The position numbers were made by a program, and so were the translations under genes. Below are positions 9,254-17,416 of a stretch of 64,000 nucleotides of DNA, piece by piece. Origin of the DNA: Desulfobulbus alkaliphilus (GTDB lineage Bacteria; Desulfobacterota; Desulfobulbia; Desulfobulbales; Desulfobulbaceae); assembly GCF_016918545.1 (NCBI RefSeq), contig NZ_JAFFQC010000003.1, forward strand, positions 164,921-228,920, in the 5' to 3' direction. The notes below the pieces were generated by a model that worked only from the letters and a program-made list of their open reading frames with translations, had not been told where the DNA came from and did no database searches. Numbering within the stretch: the stretch's first letter is position 1; each line of letters opens with the position of its first letter.

Positions 9254-9473
9254 CCTGGATCCGTCAGCGTTTGTCCATGTTTCAGGGTTATTGCCCATAA
9301 TCTTTCGAATAAAATACACTTTATCGGACGGTTACGGGCAGTGAAAATTGCGTGCGGGCCAATGCCCCGAAGGACAGCGGGTGAAGACGTCTTGGACCAA
9401 ATGCTGCCGGATTTATCACCTGACCACCGCAGGATACATCCAATACATGCGCCCGACCGTCACGGATTCAAGG
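9254..9473 (+). mobile_element. MITE-like element A4, full form
   Basis: Starts CCTGGATCCGTCA and ends GTCACGGATTCAAGG (one inserted base). It lies between the convergent HAD and nadA genes. It is among the most diverged copies and no target duplication is visible. The rest of the 9197-9559 gap holds no recognisable gene. Confidence 0.8.
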
Positions 9474-9559
9474 AAGGTTGAAAATTGACCCTTATCGCAG
9501 AGAGGGAGGCTGGATGGTCATTTCGGCATGAGAGCAACTTAAGTGAGTGTACATCCCGC

Positions 9560-10618
9560 TTATTTCTTCAAAGTACGGGCGAAATCAAGCATCCGCTGAA
9601 TGGGGATGCGGGCCCTGGTTGCCAGTTGCGGTGAAACCTCGACTTCGTTGTGACCGTTTTCCAGGGTACGGGCCAACTTCTCCAGGGTATTCATTTCCAT
9701 CCAGGGACAACGGGCGCAGCTCTCGCAACTTGCCCCTTCCCCGGCAGTCGGTGCCCCCAGCAGGATCTTGTCTGGGGCCGCCTGCCGCATTTTATTGAAG
9801 ATACCAGCGTCGGTGGCAATGATGAATTCCGGATGCGGGAGGGTGCGGACCGCCTCGATCAGGGCTGTGGTGGACCCAATCACATCCGCCTGTGCCACCA
9901 CCTCCCGGGGTGATTCCGGGTGGACGAGTACAGCCGCCCGTGGATGCCGTCTGCACATTTCTTCCAATGCCCCGGCCTTGAACTCCTCATGAACCACGCA
10001 GGAGCCCGGCCACAAAATCATTTCAACCCCAGTCAACTGCTGTACATACCTGCCCAGGTGACGATCCGGTCCCCAGAGAATTTTTTCTCCCCGGGCAGCC
10101 AGATGCCTGATGACCGGTAAGGCAATGCCGGAAGTGACTACCCAGTCGGAACGGGCCTTGACTTCGGCGCTGGTGTTGGCATACACAACCACCGTATGGT
10201 CGGGGTGACGGTCGCAAAATGCAGCGAACAGATCAATGGGGCATCCCTCGTCCAGGGAACAGGTGGCATTGAGATCGGGCATGAGGACCCGTTTTTCATT
10301 ATTGAGGATTTTCGCGGTCTCACCCATGAACCGAACCCCGGCGACCACCAGGGTCCGGGCCGGGTGCGTGGTGCCGAAACGGGCCATCTCCAGAGAATCG
10401 GCAACACAGCCACCGGTTTCATCCGCCAGGTCCTGAAGCAGGGCATCGGTATAGTAATGCGCCACCAACACCGCATCCTGTCGGCGCAGCATAGTTTTGA
10501 TATGTTCCTTAAGCTGAGCCAATTCCCGGGTTGACATGGCCAGGTGAACCGGGTGGGGCGGGACATTGACATCGGGAATGGTGACATCGGCCAGGTTTTC
10601 TTGCAGGTTTTTTTTCAT
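9560..10618 (-). CDS. nadA: Quinolinate synthase
   Basis: 352 residues. It condenses iminoaspartate with dihydroxyacetone phosphate to quinolinate in de novo NAD synthesis, using an oxygen-sensitive 4Fe-4S cluster. Candidate cluster ligands are the Cys in [10 protein letters not shown], in [10 protein letters not shown] and in [13 protein letters not shown]; the latter C-x2-C-x2-CPW pattern is typical. Substrate-binding motifs [15 protein letters not shown] and [12 protein letters not shown] are present. No nadB or nadC is adjacent. The ATG at 10618 lies 25 bases from repeat copy A5, whose tail promoter faces the gene; the frame is open upstream but those codons are repeat sequence. No strong Shine-Dalgarno sequence is seen. 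Confidence 0.95.
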   Translation of the reverse strand: MKKNLQENLADVTIPDVNVPPHPVHLAMSTRELAQLKEHIKTMLRRQDAVLVAHYYTDALLQDLADETGGCVADSLEMARFGTTHPARTLVVAGVRFMGETAKILNNEKRVLMPDLNATCSLDEGCPIDLFAAFCDRHPDHTVVVYANTSAEVKARSDWVVTSGIALPVIRHLAARGEKILWGPDRHLGRYVQQLTGVEMILWPGSCVVHEEFKAGALEEMCRRHPRAAVLVHPESPREVVAQADVIGSTTALIEAVRTLPHPEFIIATDAGIFNKMRQAAPDKILLGAPTAGEGASCESCARCPWMEMNTLEKLARTLENGHNEVEVSPQLATRARIPIQRMLDFARTLKK

Positions 10619-10642
10619 TGCACTATCGGTGTAAGCCACAAG

Positions 10643-10854
10643 CCTGAATCCGTGACGGCTGGACGCATGTTTTGCAGATATCTGCTGTACTCTGATTATT
10701 ATAATGGCAGTTGAATCCTTGACAACAACCTTCATCAGCCGCCCTTCCAGGCATCCATCCGCACGCCATCTTTATCGCCCGCAACCGTCCGATAAAGTGT
10801 CCTTTAATCGAACGGTCACAGACAACAAAGCGGACGAACGTCCCCGGATCCAGG
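10643..10854 (-). mobile_element. MITE-like element A5, full form
   Basis: Inverted orientation: the tail end (CCTGAATCCGTGA) is at the left, next to the nadA start, and the hairpin half is at the right. The flanks ACAAG/GCAAG differ at one base. It carries an intact TTGTCA-N16-TATAAT sequence directed at nadA. Confidence 0.88.
10698..10725 (-). promoter_or_regulatory. Element-borne promoter candidate upstream of nadA
   Basis: On the minus strand TTGTCA (10720-10725) and TATAAT (10698-10703) are separated by 16 bases, inside repeat copy A5 and about 80 bases before the nadA ATG. It fits a sigma-70-type promoter with a slightly short spacer. Activity is inferred. Confidence 0.5.
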
Positions 10855-10996
10855 GCAAGGGCAACTGCTAAACAGAATAATCCTGAATTGATCAGGGACT
10901 AAAAGAATAACCAATTTAACTACCGCATATCCGGCTTCAAGACAATACTTTTTCCTGACACGGGGACCACCTTGTCGTACTCGGGCAGAGAACACC

Positions 10997-11131
10997 CTTG
11001 AATCCGTGACGGCTGCACACTTGTTTTGGATATTTCTTGCTCTAATCAAGTTATAATTGCAGCAATGTCCATGACAACAACCTTCACCAGCCGCCCTTCG
11101 GGGCGTGCGGACGAAAGCCCACGGGTCCAGG
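10997..11131 (-). mobile_element. MITE-like element A6, tail-only form
   Basis: Carries the tail and both terminal repeats (left end with an inserted T, right end CACGGGTCCAGG) but lacks the central hairpin arms. It sits 140 bp from A5 in the same orientation. The sequence between them (10855-10996) and up to the next gene start at 11197 contains no recognisable gene. Confidence 0.75.
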
Positions 11132-11196
11132 AATTCACTTGACCAACACTCATAGCCAGAACCTGGTGCTATGTTCATGTTGACCAGGTAACCCAG

Positions 11197-12651
11197 GTGA
11201 CGAAATCATTCAGCTTCGAACCTGAAGACCGTCGCTTTCCACATATCTTGGTTTCATCTCTGGTCAACCTGCGCTATAGTATCTTTTACAAAAAGCAACT
11301 CTCACCCCCTGATGCATACATGCACGTTTATCCAACTGAACTTGTCGACCTGATCAATAAGAGGTGGTCTGATCCACCACCGGACAGCGAAAAGACTGAC
11401 CAGCCTCAGGATGCTGACAGCACCCTGCCCGGTAAAAAATCCCTGGTCCAGCTCATCTCCACCTGTTATCAGGTCAGCATGATGCGGGAAGAGGACAGGC
11501 CCGTGACCTTGCGACTCATTCTGGCCTCGCCGGCGCTTTTCCCTCCCGACCAGGGGCCTCCGGAAGGATTTCTTCGCCTGCTCTTCTCCTCACCCCGCCC
11601 TTTCAACGAATACGAACTGCGACGCCTCTCCCCGGCAGTGGATTTCGAACGTTCAATGATCGGCATCGAAATGCATCCGGAAAAAGGATTCCAGGTCTGG
11701 GGGCTGATTAACTCCGGTATCCGCTGGCTGCAGGAGGAACGGGGCGGCAGCAAAAAGACCAACCAGTTACCAAAAGCCTTTGTCCTCCATGTTACCGGGC
11801 CGGGCATGTTGACCATCTGCAAGGGCATCAAGATTATCGCCACCCTCAGCAATGGTCGACTGCTTGATTCCAAGGCCAACGTCTTTCAAGCAAACTGGAT
11901 GAACAAACTCTTTGCCCCGGAGCGGGAAATCCTCCTCCGAATACACGAGAACTTCCGCTCCTCGGTTCTCTATCCAGTGGCCAGAATAGAGGAAGAATTT
12001 ATCAAAAGTCTCCAGTTTCAGTTATTGAAACGGGTCATCAGCGTTACCCGCATGTCCCGTCATGGTGGCACCTTTATCATCTTTCGTAGTGACGATCCTC
12101 CGGAAATCAGTGGCGACAACCCGCATATTCACCTCAAGTACACCTTTCAGAATGACGAGGCCATTGAACGGCAACAGTACTTGATGATCCGCACCATTCG
12201 CCTGGCAGCCACCACACTTGGTGATATTCATCAACCGGACCGGATCATCACCTGGCGTGATTATGTCGATCTTCGTCACGAATCCTCGGTCTATGATCTG
12301 GAAGAGGCCCTGTACGAACAGGCCCAGTTTGTTGCCGGCCTGGCAGCAGTCGACGGAGCTGTGGTGACCAGCAGTCGCGGGGCCCTTGGCTTCGGTGGCA
12401 TGATTGTCGGATCTCTGGATAAGCTGACCGAAGTGGCCATTGCCAACGATGCCGAGGGAAAAATGGTCACCCTGGCCAAGGTCGAAGGGTACGGCTCGAG
12501 GCACCGCTCCGTGTACCATCTCTGCAACGCTCTCCATCAGGTGATGGCCATTGTTGTTTCCCAGGATGGCAATGTCCAATTGGCCAAGTGGCGCAATGGC
12601 ATTGTCACCTGCTGGGACCTGACCACACAGATGCTCATCGGTGACAACTGA
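11197..12651 (+). CDS. DisA-like (DACNV-type) nucleotide-cyclase/sensor protein
   Basis: 484 residues with no signal peptide or membrane segment. The C-terminal third (about 380-480) resembles the diadenylate cyclase fold: AVDGAVVTSSRGALGFGGMI matches the DGA motif strand and GYGSRHRSVYHL matches the RHR motif, followed by MAIVVSQDGNVQLA. In active DisA/CdaA enzymes these two motifs bind ATP and metal; in the DACNV group the domain is thought to act as a nucleotide sensor. The N-terminal 370 residues are unfamiliar, probably the N-terminal part of the same family. It stands alone between a repeat element and the convergent MFS gene. The frame starts close to GACCAGGTAACCCAGGTGACG; the start codon is not certain. 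Cyclase activity is not established. Confidence 0.7.
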   Translation: MTKSFSFEPEDRRFPHILVSSLVNLRYSIFYKKQLSPPDAYMHVYPTELVDLINKRWSDPPPDSEKTDQPQDADSTLPGKKSLVQLISTCYQVSMMREEDRPVTLRLILASPALFPPDQGPPEGFLRLLFSSPRPFNEYELRRLSPAVDFERSMIGIEMHPEKGFQVWGLINSGIRWLQEERGGSKKTNQLPKAFVLHVTGPGMLTICKGIKIIATLSNGRLLDSKANVFQANWMNKLFAPEREILLRIHENFRSSVLYPVARIEEEFIKSLQFQLLKRVISVTRMSRHGGTFIIFRSDDPPEISGDNPHIHLKYTFQNDEAIERQQYLMIRTIRLAATTLGDIHQPDRIITWRDYVDLRHESSVYDLEEALYEQAQFVAGLAAVDGAVVTSSRGALGFGGMIVGSLDKLTEVAIANDAEGKMVTLAKVEGYGSRHRSVYHLCNALHQVMAIVVSQDGNVQLAKWRNGIVTCWDLTTQMLIGDN

Positions 12652-12700
12652 GCTTCAACTTTTCTCCTCAGGCTGTAAAAATCTTCCTTCCCTCCACCGC

Positions 12701-13897
12701 TCAGGCCCCGGTGCGGAGCCGCCCCTTGATCACCTGCCAGAGTACCAGGGTACAGGTTACCGAAGCAGCGCCCATCTGTCCCAGCAGGATAATCTTGTCA
12801 CGCCCGCCCCATTCCAGGGAGAAAGACCACATGGACAACGCACCGATGGAAAAAAAGACAAACACCATCAGCGAGGAAGCTGCCCCGCTGTCCCGGTTCA
12901 CCTGTTCAAGGATCAGATTGTTGCCTGCCGGACGGCAGAAAGAAAAGGAAAACGTGAGCAGAAACATCGGCAGGGTCAACCCCCACGGCGAAGGCAGTAT
13001 GGGCACAAGCAGTAACAATGAAGAACACAGCATTCCCATGAAGCCGAAGGGCAGAAGTCGCATGGTTGCAAACCGGCGAACCAGCCTGGAAAAAGTAAGG
13101 GGTGCAAGGACAAAAGCCAGGGCATTGAATCCGAAAAAATACCCGAACTGCCGTTCGTCATAGCCGAACCGGGTGATATACAGATCAGCAGAACCACCGA
13201 TAAAGGCAAAAACAGGGATACCGGTAAGCGACAAAGTCAGCATCAGCGAAATGTACCGCCGGTTTCGCAGCAGACGCAGATAACTCATCCCCACCTCTCG
13301 GCATCCGGAAGGACTCCTTTCCCGCAAAGATTCCTCCATCCGCCAGACCCCGATCAGGGCACAAAAGGCCAACAGCGCCTGAAGCAGAAAAATCCAGCGC
13401 CAGGACAACAGTTGAATGATCCATCCGCCCAGTACAGGAGCGATCATCGGTGCCGCGGCGACAATGACCCCTATCTGAATGAAAATCCGTTGCCGCTGCG
13501 GCCCGCTGAACCGGTCCTTACAGATGGCAAGGACAATGGCCGAGGCGGCGGCGGCACCTGCTCCCTGAAGAAAACGTCCCCACACCATCATCCCGGCATT
13601 TTGTGCCAACGCGCAGCCCAGACAGGCAAAAATAAACACACTGACGCCGATGAGCAAAGGAGGCCGGCGGCCATAACGGTCGGAGAGCGGGCCGTAGACA
13701 AGAAGAAAGACACAGTAGGTCATAAAAAAGATGACCAGGGTCAGATTAATGGTCACCAGGGGCACCTGCCATTCCCGTTGCAGCAACGGCAGGGCCGGCA
13801 GGTACATGTCGGTGGCCAAGGGCGGGAAGGCTGCCAGCAGCGCCATCAGCAGGATGAACGGTGGGAAGCGGCTGCTGATCTGATCGATAATGCGCAT
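12701..13897 (-). CDS. Bcr/CflA family drug:H+ antiporter (MFS)
   Basis: 398 residues with about 12 hydrophobic segments. The DHA1/Bcr-CflA signature is clear: TDMYLPALP in the first segment, the MFS motif GPLSDRYGRRPPLL after segment 2, RFLQGAGAAAASAI in segment 4 and APVLGGWI in segment 5. It should export small hydrophobic compounds (bicyclomycin or chloramphenicol in characterised relatives) from the inner membrane using the proton gradient; the actual substrate is unknown. It is convergent with the DisA-like gene. Repeat copy A7 lies 30 bases upstream of its start. Confidence 0.92.
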   Translation of the reverse strand: MRIIDQISSRFPPFILLMALLAAFPPLATDMYLPALPLLQREWQVPLVTINLTLVIFFMTYCVFLLVYGPLSDRYGRRPPLLIGVSVFIFACLGCALAQNAGMMVWGRFLQGAGAAAASAIVLAICKDRFSGPQRQRIFIQIGVIVAAAPMIAPVLGGWIIQLLSWRWIFLLQALLAFCALIGVWRMEESLRERSPSGCREVGMSYLRLLRNRRYISLMLTLSLTGIPVFAFIGGSADLYITRFGYDERQFGYFFGFNALAFVLAPLTFSRLVRRFATMRLLPFGFMGMLCSSLLLLVPILPSPWGLTLPMFLLTFSFSFCRPAGNNLILEQVNRDSGAASSLMVFVFFSIGALSMWSFSLEWGGRDKIILLGQMGAASVTCTLVLWQVIKGRLRTGA

Positions 13898-13927
13898 CCG
13901 GCTACTCTCCCTGAAAAAACTCTTGAT

Positions 13928-14138
13928 CCTGGATCCGTGAGTGTTCGTCCGTGTGTCAGCTGTATTGTCGGTGACCGTTCAATTTATGGAGACTTTTATC
14001 GGACGGGTACGGGCAATGAAGATGGTGTGCGGATGGATACCCCGAAGAGCGGCTGGTGAAAGGTATTGTCAAGGATACCGCTGCAATTTCAATATGCTTA
14101 AAGCAAGATATCAAGCGTCCAGCCGTCACGGATTCAGG
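13928..14138 (+). mobile_element. MITE-like element A7, full form
   Basis: Starts CCTGGATCCGTGA and ends TCACGGATTCAGG, with CTTGAT directly outside both ends, an exact 6-bp target duplication. The hairpin half faces the MFS gene start and the tail faces the 3' side of the fetB-like gene. Confidence 0.9.
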
Positions 14139-14378
14139 CTTGATGCCAAGGGGAGATAATCGATTCCGACTCTGGACAGAAAATCCGCACCTCCAGGGCA
14201 AAGCTTTGCCCCTCGGCCAAACGAGGCAGTACGGTGTTCCTGTTATCGCTGCCCCAGGAAAAAACATCAAAGTTGTTACCGCAATCAAAGGCTCAAGTAT
14301 CCTGCAGGTATCAAGGCAGGTCATCTTGATATGCAGATTGCGGCCGAGGTCAGCGGAAAACAGGATGAGGAGAAAAAT
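14139..14378. other. Intergenic stretch with possible gene relic
   Basis: On the minus strand about 50 codons (14135-14287) read without a stop and with coding-like composition, beginning after a TGA and ending at a TGA that lies in the end of element A7 (last residues PWHQA). There is no start codon in a sensible place and no recognised family. It may be the tail of a decayed gene downstream of the fetB-like gene. Confidence 0.25.
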
Positions 14379-15203
14379 TCATCTTCCTGCCTCCGATGTC
14401 GGCCGCTCACGAGACGTCAGGTTTTCCAGACGCAGGCGATGCCGATGATCAAACAGCTGCCGCTCCAGCCACCTGATGGCGACCAAGGTGCCAAACCCGG
14501 TACCGGCACAGATCAGGAACATGATCAGGATTTGATACTGCACCGCATCAAGGGGGTTGGACCCGCCAAGGATCTGGCCGGTCATCATCCCTGGCAGACT
14601 GACCAATCCGGCGGTGGCCATGGCATTAATGATCGGCATCATGCCGCTGCGGATCGCCTGCCTTCGTATCTCGGCAACAGCCTGCGTGGCGGTCTGACCC
14701 AGTATCAGGCGCTGTTCGATCACCTGCCGCTGCTGCCACAGAGCCTCGGTCATTCTGTCCATGGCCAGGGCCACACCAGTCATGGTATTGCCAAGCAGCA
14801 TGCCCAATATAGGTATGGAATAGCGGGGTTCATACCAGGGTGTATTGCCGATAATAACCAGTAAAGCCAGAAGAGTCACCGAGAAGGAAGAGACAAACAT
14901 CGCCCCGGTACCGATCAGCCAACCGTGTATGCCACGGAGGAATCGCTGCTGCCGGACCATGACCTCCCGGCCGGCGACCAGCAACATGATCATCGCCAGG
15001 AGGAGCAGGGGGCCTGGGTGAACGTGAGCGAAAAGCAGACGAAGAACATGCCCGATGAGCAGCAATTGCACCGTGGTTCGAGCCGCGGCAATAAAAATCT
15101 GCCGTCCCAGCCCCAGACGCAGTCGCCAGGACAACAGGCCCAGCAGAAGCAACAGAGAGGCTGCCAGGGCCAGATCAGTGGGAGAAAGCGGTTTAACATC
15201 CAT
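14379..15203 (-). CDS. FetB-like ABC exporter permease (UPF0014/YbbM)
   Basis: 274 residues with about seven hydrophobic segments. Family features include RTTVQLLLIG in segment 2, SIPILGMLLGNTMTG in the middle and SLPGMMTGQILGGSNPLDA near the end. In E. coli FetAB exports iron; by analogy this is the inner-membrane partner of the ATPase encoded just upstream. The ATG at 15203 overlaps the end of that gene by 11 bases, so the two are translationally coupled. Metal specificity is inferred from the family only. Confidence 0.88.
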   Translation of the reverse strand: MDVKPLSPTDLALAASLLLLLGLLSWRLRLGLGRQIFIAAARTTVQLLLIGHVLRLLFAHVHPGPLLLLAMIMLLVAGREVMVRQQRFLRGIHGWLIGTGAMFVSSFSVTLLALLVIIGNTPWYEPRYSIPILGMLLGNTMTGVALAMDRMTEALWQQRQVIEQRLILGQTATQAVAEIRRQAIRSGMMPIINAMATAGLVSLPGMMTGQILGGSNPLDAVQYQILIMFLICAGTGFGTLVAIRWLERQLFDHRHRLRLENLTSRERPTSEAGR

Positions 15204-15819
15204 TCTGCAACACTCCGGCGCCGACAAGCAATCCCTTGTTTTCCATGAGAAAACGCCGGTGACAGACTCTGCCCAGCTGCGCGGGATCGTGACTGACCCA
15301 GAGCATCGGCACCTCGTTGTCCCGACAGTATCGTATCAGCAATTCTTCGACCTGACTCACCGAACACTGATCAAGACTGGCCGTGGGTTCATCCAGCAGC
15401 AGACATCGGGGTTGATTGGCAAGGAGACGGATGATGGCCAGCCGCTGTTTTTCACCGGTTGACAAACGGCTGACATGCCAGTTACCCACCGAACGGTCAA
15501 AACCCAGGGCTACCAGAACATCCTCTTTGACCTTGCTAAAATCAGCGAAATGTTCCCCAACAGATTCCAGCCACCAGTAACTCTCCGCCGGCAGCAGGCC
15601 AACCATCCGCCGCCAGAGGGGAGCGGCCACCTCATCGGCCTGGATTGCGCCCAAGCGCATGGTACCGGTTCGCTGGTCGAGATCGACCATGGCCCGGAGG
15701 AGAAGACTTTTTCCCGTTCCTGAAGCCCCCCGAAGGCCGACGCATTCTCCACCCGCAATGTGGAAAGAATAGGGGCCACGGTCGCGAAAACAGAGATTTC
15801 TTACTTCCAGATCCGGCAT
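15193..15819 (-). CDS. FetA-like ABC transporter ATP-binding protein
   Basis: 208 residues, short as in FetA/YbbL. Walker A is GASGTGKS (near residue 33), the Q-loop region is GLLPAESYWW, the signature is RLSTGEKQRLA and Walker B is CLLLDEPTASLD, followed by the H-loop WVSHDPAQ. It should energise the adjacent membrane subunit at the inner face of the cytoplasmic membrane. The ATG at 15819 starts MPDLEVRNLCF, the normal beginning of such domains; the upstream open frame has no family similarity. It lies 109 bases after the sensor kinase stop. Confidence 0.9.
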   Translation of the reverse strand: MPDLEVRNLCFRDRGPYSFHIAGGECVGLRGASGTGKSLLLRAMVDLDQRTGTMRLGAIQADEVAAPLWRRMVGLLPAESYWWLESVGEHFADFSKVKEDVLVALGFDRSVGNWHVSRLSTGEKQRLAIIRLLANQPRCLLLDEPTASLDQCSVSQVEELLIRYCRDNEVPMLWVSHDPAQLGRVCHRRFLMENKGLLVGAGVLQNGC

Positions 15820-15928
15820 GGGACCCCACTGGATCGACTCCCTGCACCCTGCCCTGCTGTACCGATACCGCCACCCCTTTTCCGCGGGGAGCATTCTTTG
15901 TGCAATTGGTCCATGTACTCAATTTTTT

Positions 15929-17416
15929 TCAGAAAAGAGGGCCGTCGTCCCTGACCGGCAAGGTTAATGTGAAGGTACTGCCCTCGCCAAGTCTGCTGCT
16001 GACCTCAATCGTGCCCCGATGTTTTTCCACGATATTTCTGGCGATAGCCAGTCCCAATCCAGTGCCGCGATTTTTATCGGTGTAGAAGGGGCTGAAAATC
16101 TGTTCGATTTTTTCCGGGGCGATGCCAATCCCGGTGTCGGAAATCTCCAGGAAAACGGTCAGAGGTTCACGACCCGGGCCGGTACGCAGCCGCATTTCAC
16201 CGCCATCCGGCATCGCCTGGATCGCGTTGAACACGATGTTGAACACTACCTGATAGATCTGTTCACTGTCCATGGGAATTTCAGCCAGATCAGGGTCCAG
16301 GACGGCATGGACCTGAACCGCTTTCTGCTTCAATTCCGGCTCCATGAAACGAAGCACCCGATCAACCAGTTCATTGAGCGAAGACAGCACCCGCCGTGAC
16401 TCTCGTGGGCGGGCAAAATCGAGGAACTCGCGGACGATGCGATCGAGTCGCGCGGTCTCCTCAACAATGATTCCGGCCAGATGTTCATTGCCGGGAGCTA
16501 CCTTGCTGATCCGGTTACCAAGAATCTCGGCGGTTGAGCGGACAATCCCCAAGGGATTCTTGATCTCATGGGACACCGCCGCCACCATTTTTCCCAGAGA
16601 GGCAAGCCGCTGTGCTTCGTTGAGCTGTTCCTCCAACCGTAATCGTTCTTCGGCTCTCTGCGCCATGATACGGTTGGCTCTGACCACGATCAGACTGAGA
16701 ATGGTGAAGAGGATGGCCATGATGGTCAGGGAAAGTACTATAACCCGGGCCTGCAGCCTGATAATAGCGCTGAGATCCTCGGAAAGATCCTGGACCACCT
16801 CGATCACCCCCATGATCTCTCCGGTGTGCTCCCCGAACCTGTTTTCCTGGCGGAAAGGGACATAGGTCTTCAAGGTACCGTAGACAGCATCGGTACCAGG
16901 AAGCAGACTGAACAGGGAACCGCCGGTAATGAGGACCGAGTTACTTTCACCTTTCAGTGCCTTCTGATATTCAAGTCCGCCCATATCAGGTTTTCCCATC
17001 AGCTCGACATTGGTCGAGTAGGCGATCATGTTCTGGCGGGAATCGAAAATGGTGACCGAATCAATGCGCATCCCACGGGTGATATTGCGGACGATCTGGT
17101 CGAGACGTTCAAACTGTGCCTGCTCCGACAAGGCAATGCGGCCGTAGCGGACCACAGTGGGCAGCACGAACTGCAGAAACACCTGCCGATTGAGATTGTC
17201 GGCAAACAGTCGTGAGTAGGCCTCGCTGCGTTGCAGCAGGACGGTCTTGGCGTTGACCGAAATCATCCAGGCAAGGAGGAAGGAGGCAATCAGAATGAGC
17301 AGGAGCGAAGTGAAGGCAAAGTATTTAACCAGTTCAAACGGCAGCAGTGTGCCTCTGTTGTTCCCTCGGCCTGTTTTTTTCCACAGGCGGAAGCGCTCAG
17401 GTCGGATCATCTGCAT
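15929..17416 (-). CDS. Membrane sensor histidine kinase
   Basis: 495 residues. Topology: a first transmembrane helix near residues 35-55, an extracytoplasmic sensor region of about 150 residues, a second helix (LSLTIMAILFTILSLIVV), a short linker, HisKA with the phosphoacceptor His in AAVSHEIKNPLG, and a HATPase domain with N-box NIVFNAIQAMP, G1 DTGIGIAP and G2 GTGLGLAIA. The H-box resembles NtrB-type kinases. The start (ATG 17416 or 17410) overlaps the end of the radical SAM gene by up to 20 bases. No response regulator is adjacent. The ligand is unknown. Confidence 0.92.
   Translation of the reverse strand: MQMIRPERFRLWKKTGRGNNRGTLLPFELVKYFAFTSLLLILIASFLLAWMISVNAKTVLLQRSEAYSRLFADNLNRQVFLQFVLPTVVRYGRIALSEQAQFERLDQIVRNITRGMRIDSVTIFDSRQNMIAYSTNVELMGKPDMGGLEYQKALKGESNSVLITGGSLFSLLPGTDAVYGTLKTYVPFRQENRFGEHTGEIMGVIEVVQDLSEDLSAIIRLQARVIVLSLTIMAILFTILSLIVVRANRIMAQRAEERLRLEEQLNEAQRLASLGKMVAAVSHEIKNPLGIVRSTAEILGNRISKVAPGNEHLAGIIVEETARLDRIVREFLDFARPRESRRVLSSLNELVDRVLRFMEPELKQKAVQVHAVLDPDLAEIPMDSEQIYQVVFNIVFNAIQAMPDGGEMRLRTGPGREPLTVFLEISDTGIGIAPEKIEQIFSPFYTDKNRGTGLGLAIARNIVEKHRGTIEVSSRLGEGSTFTLTLPVRDDGPLF

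Noticed and set aside
9197..9559. Small protein genes inside element copies (for example open frames through A4, A5 and A7)
   Set aside because: Frames open in some copies are closed in others and are not conserved between copies, so the elements appear non-coding.
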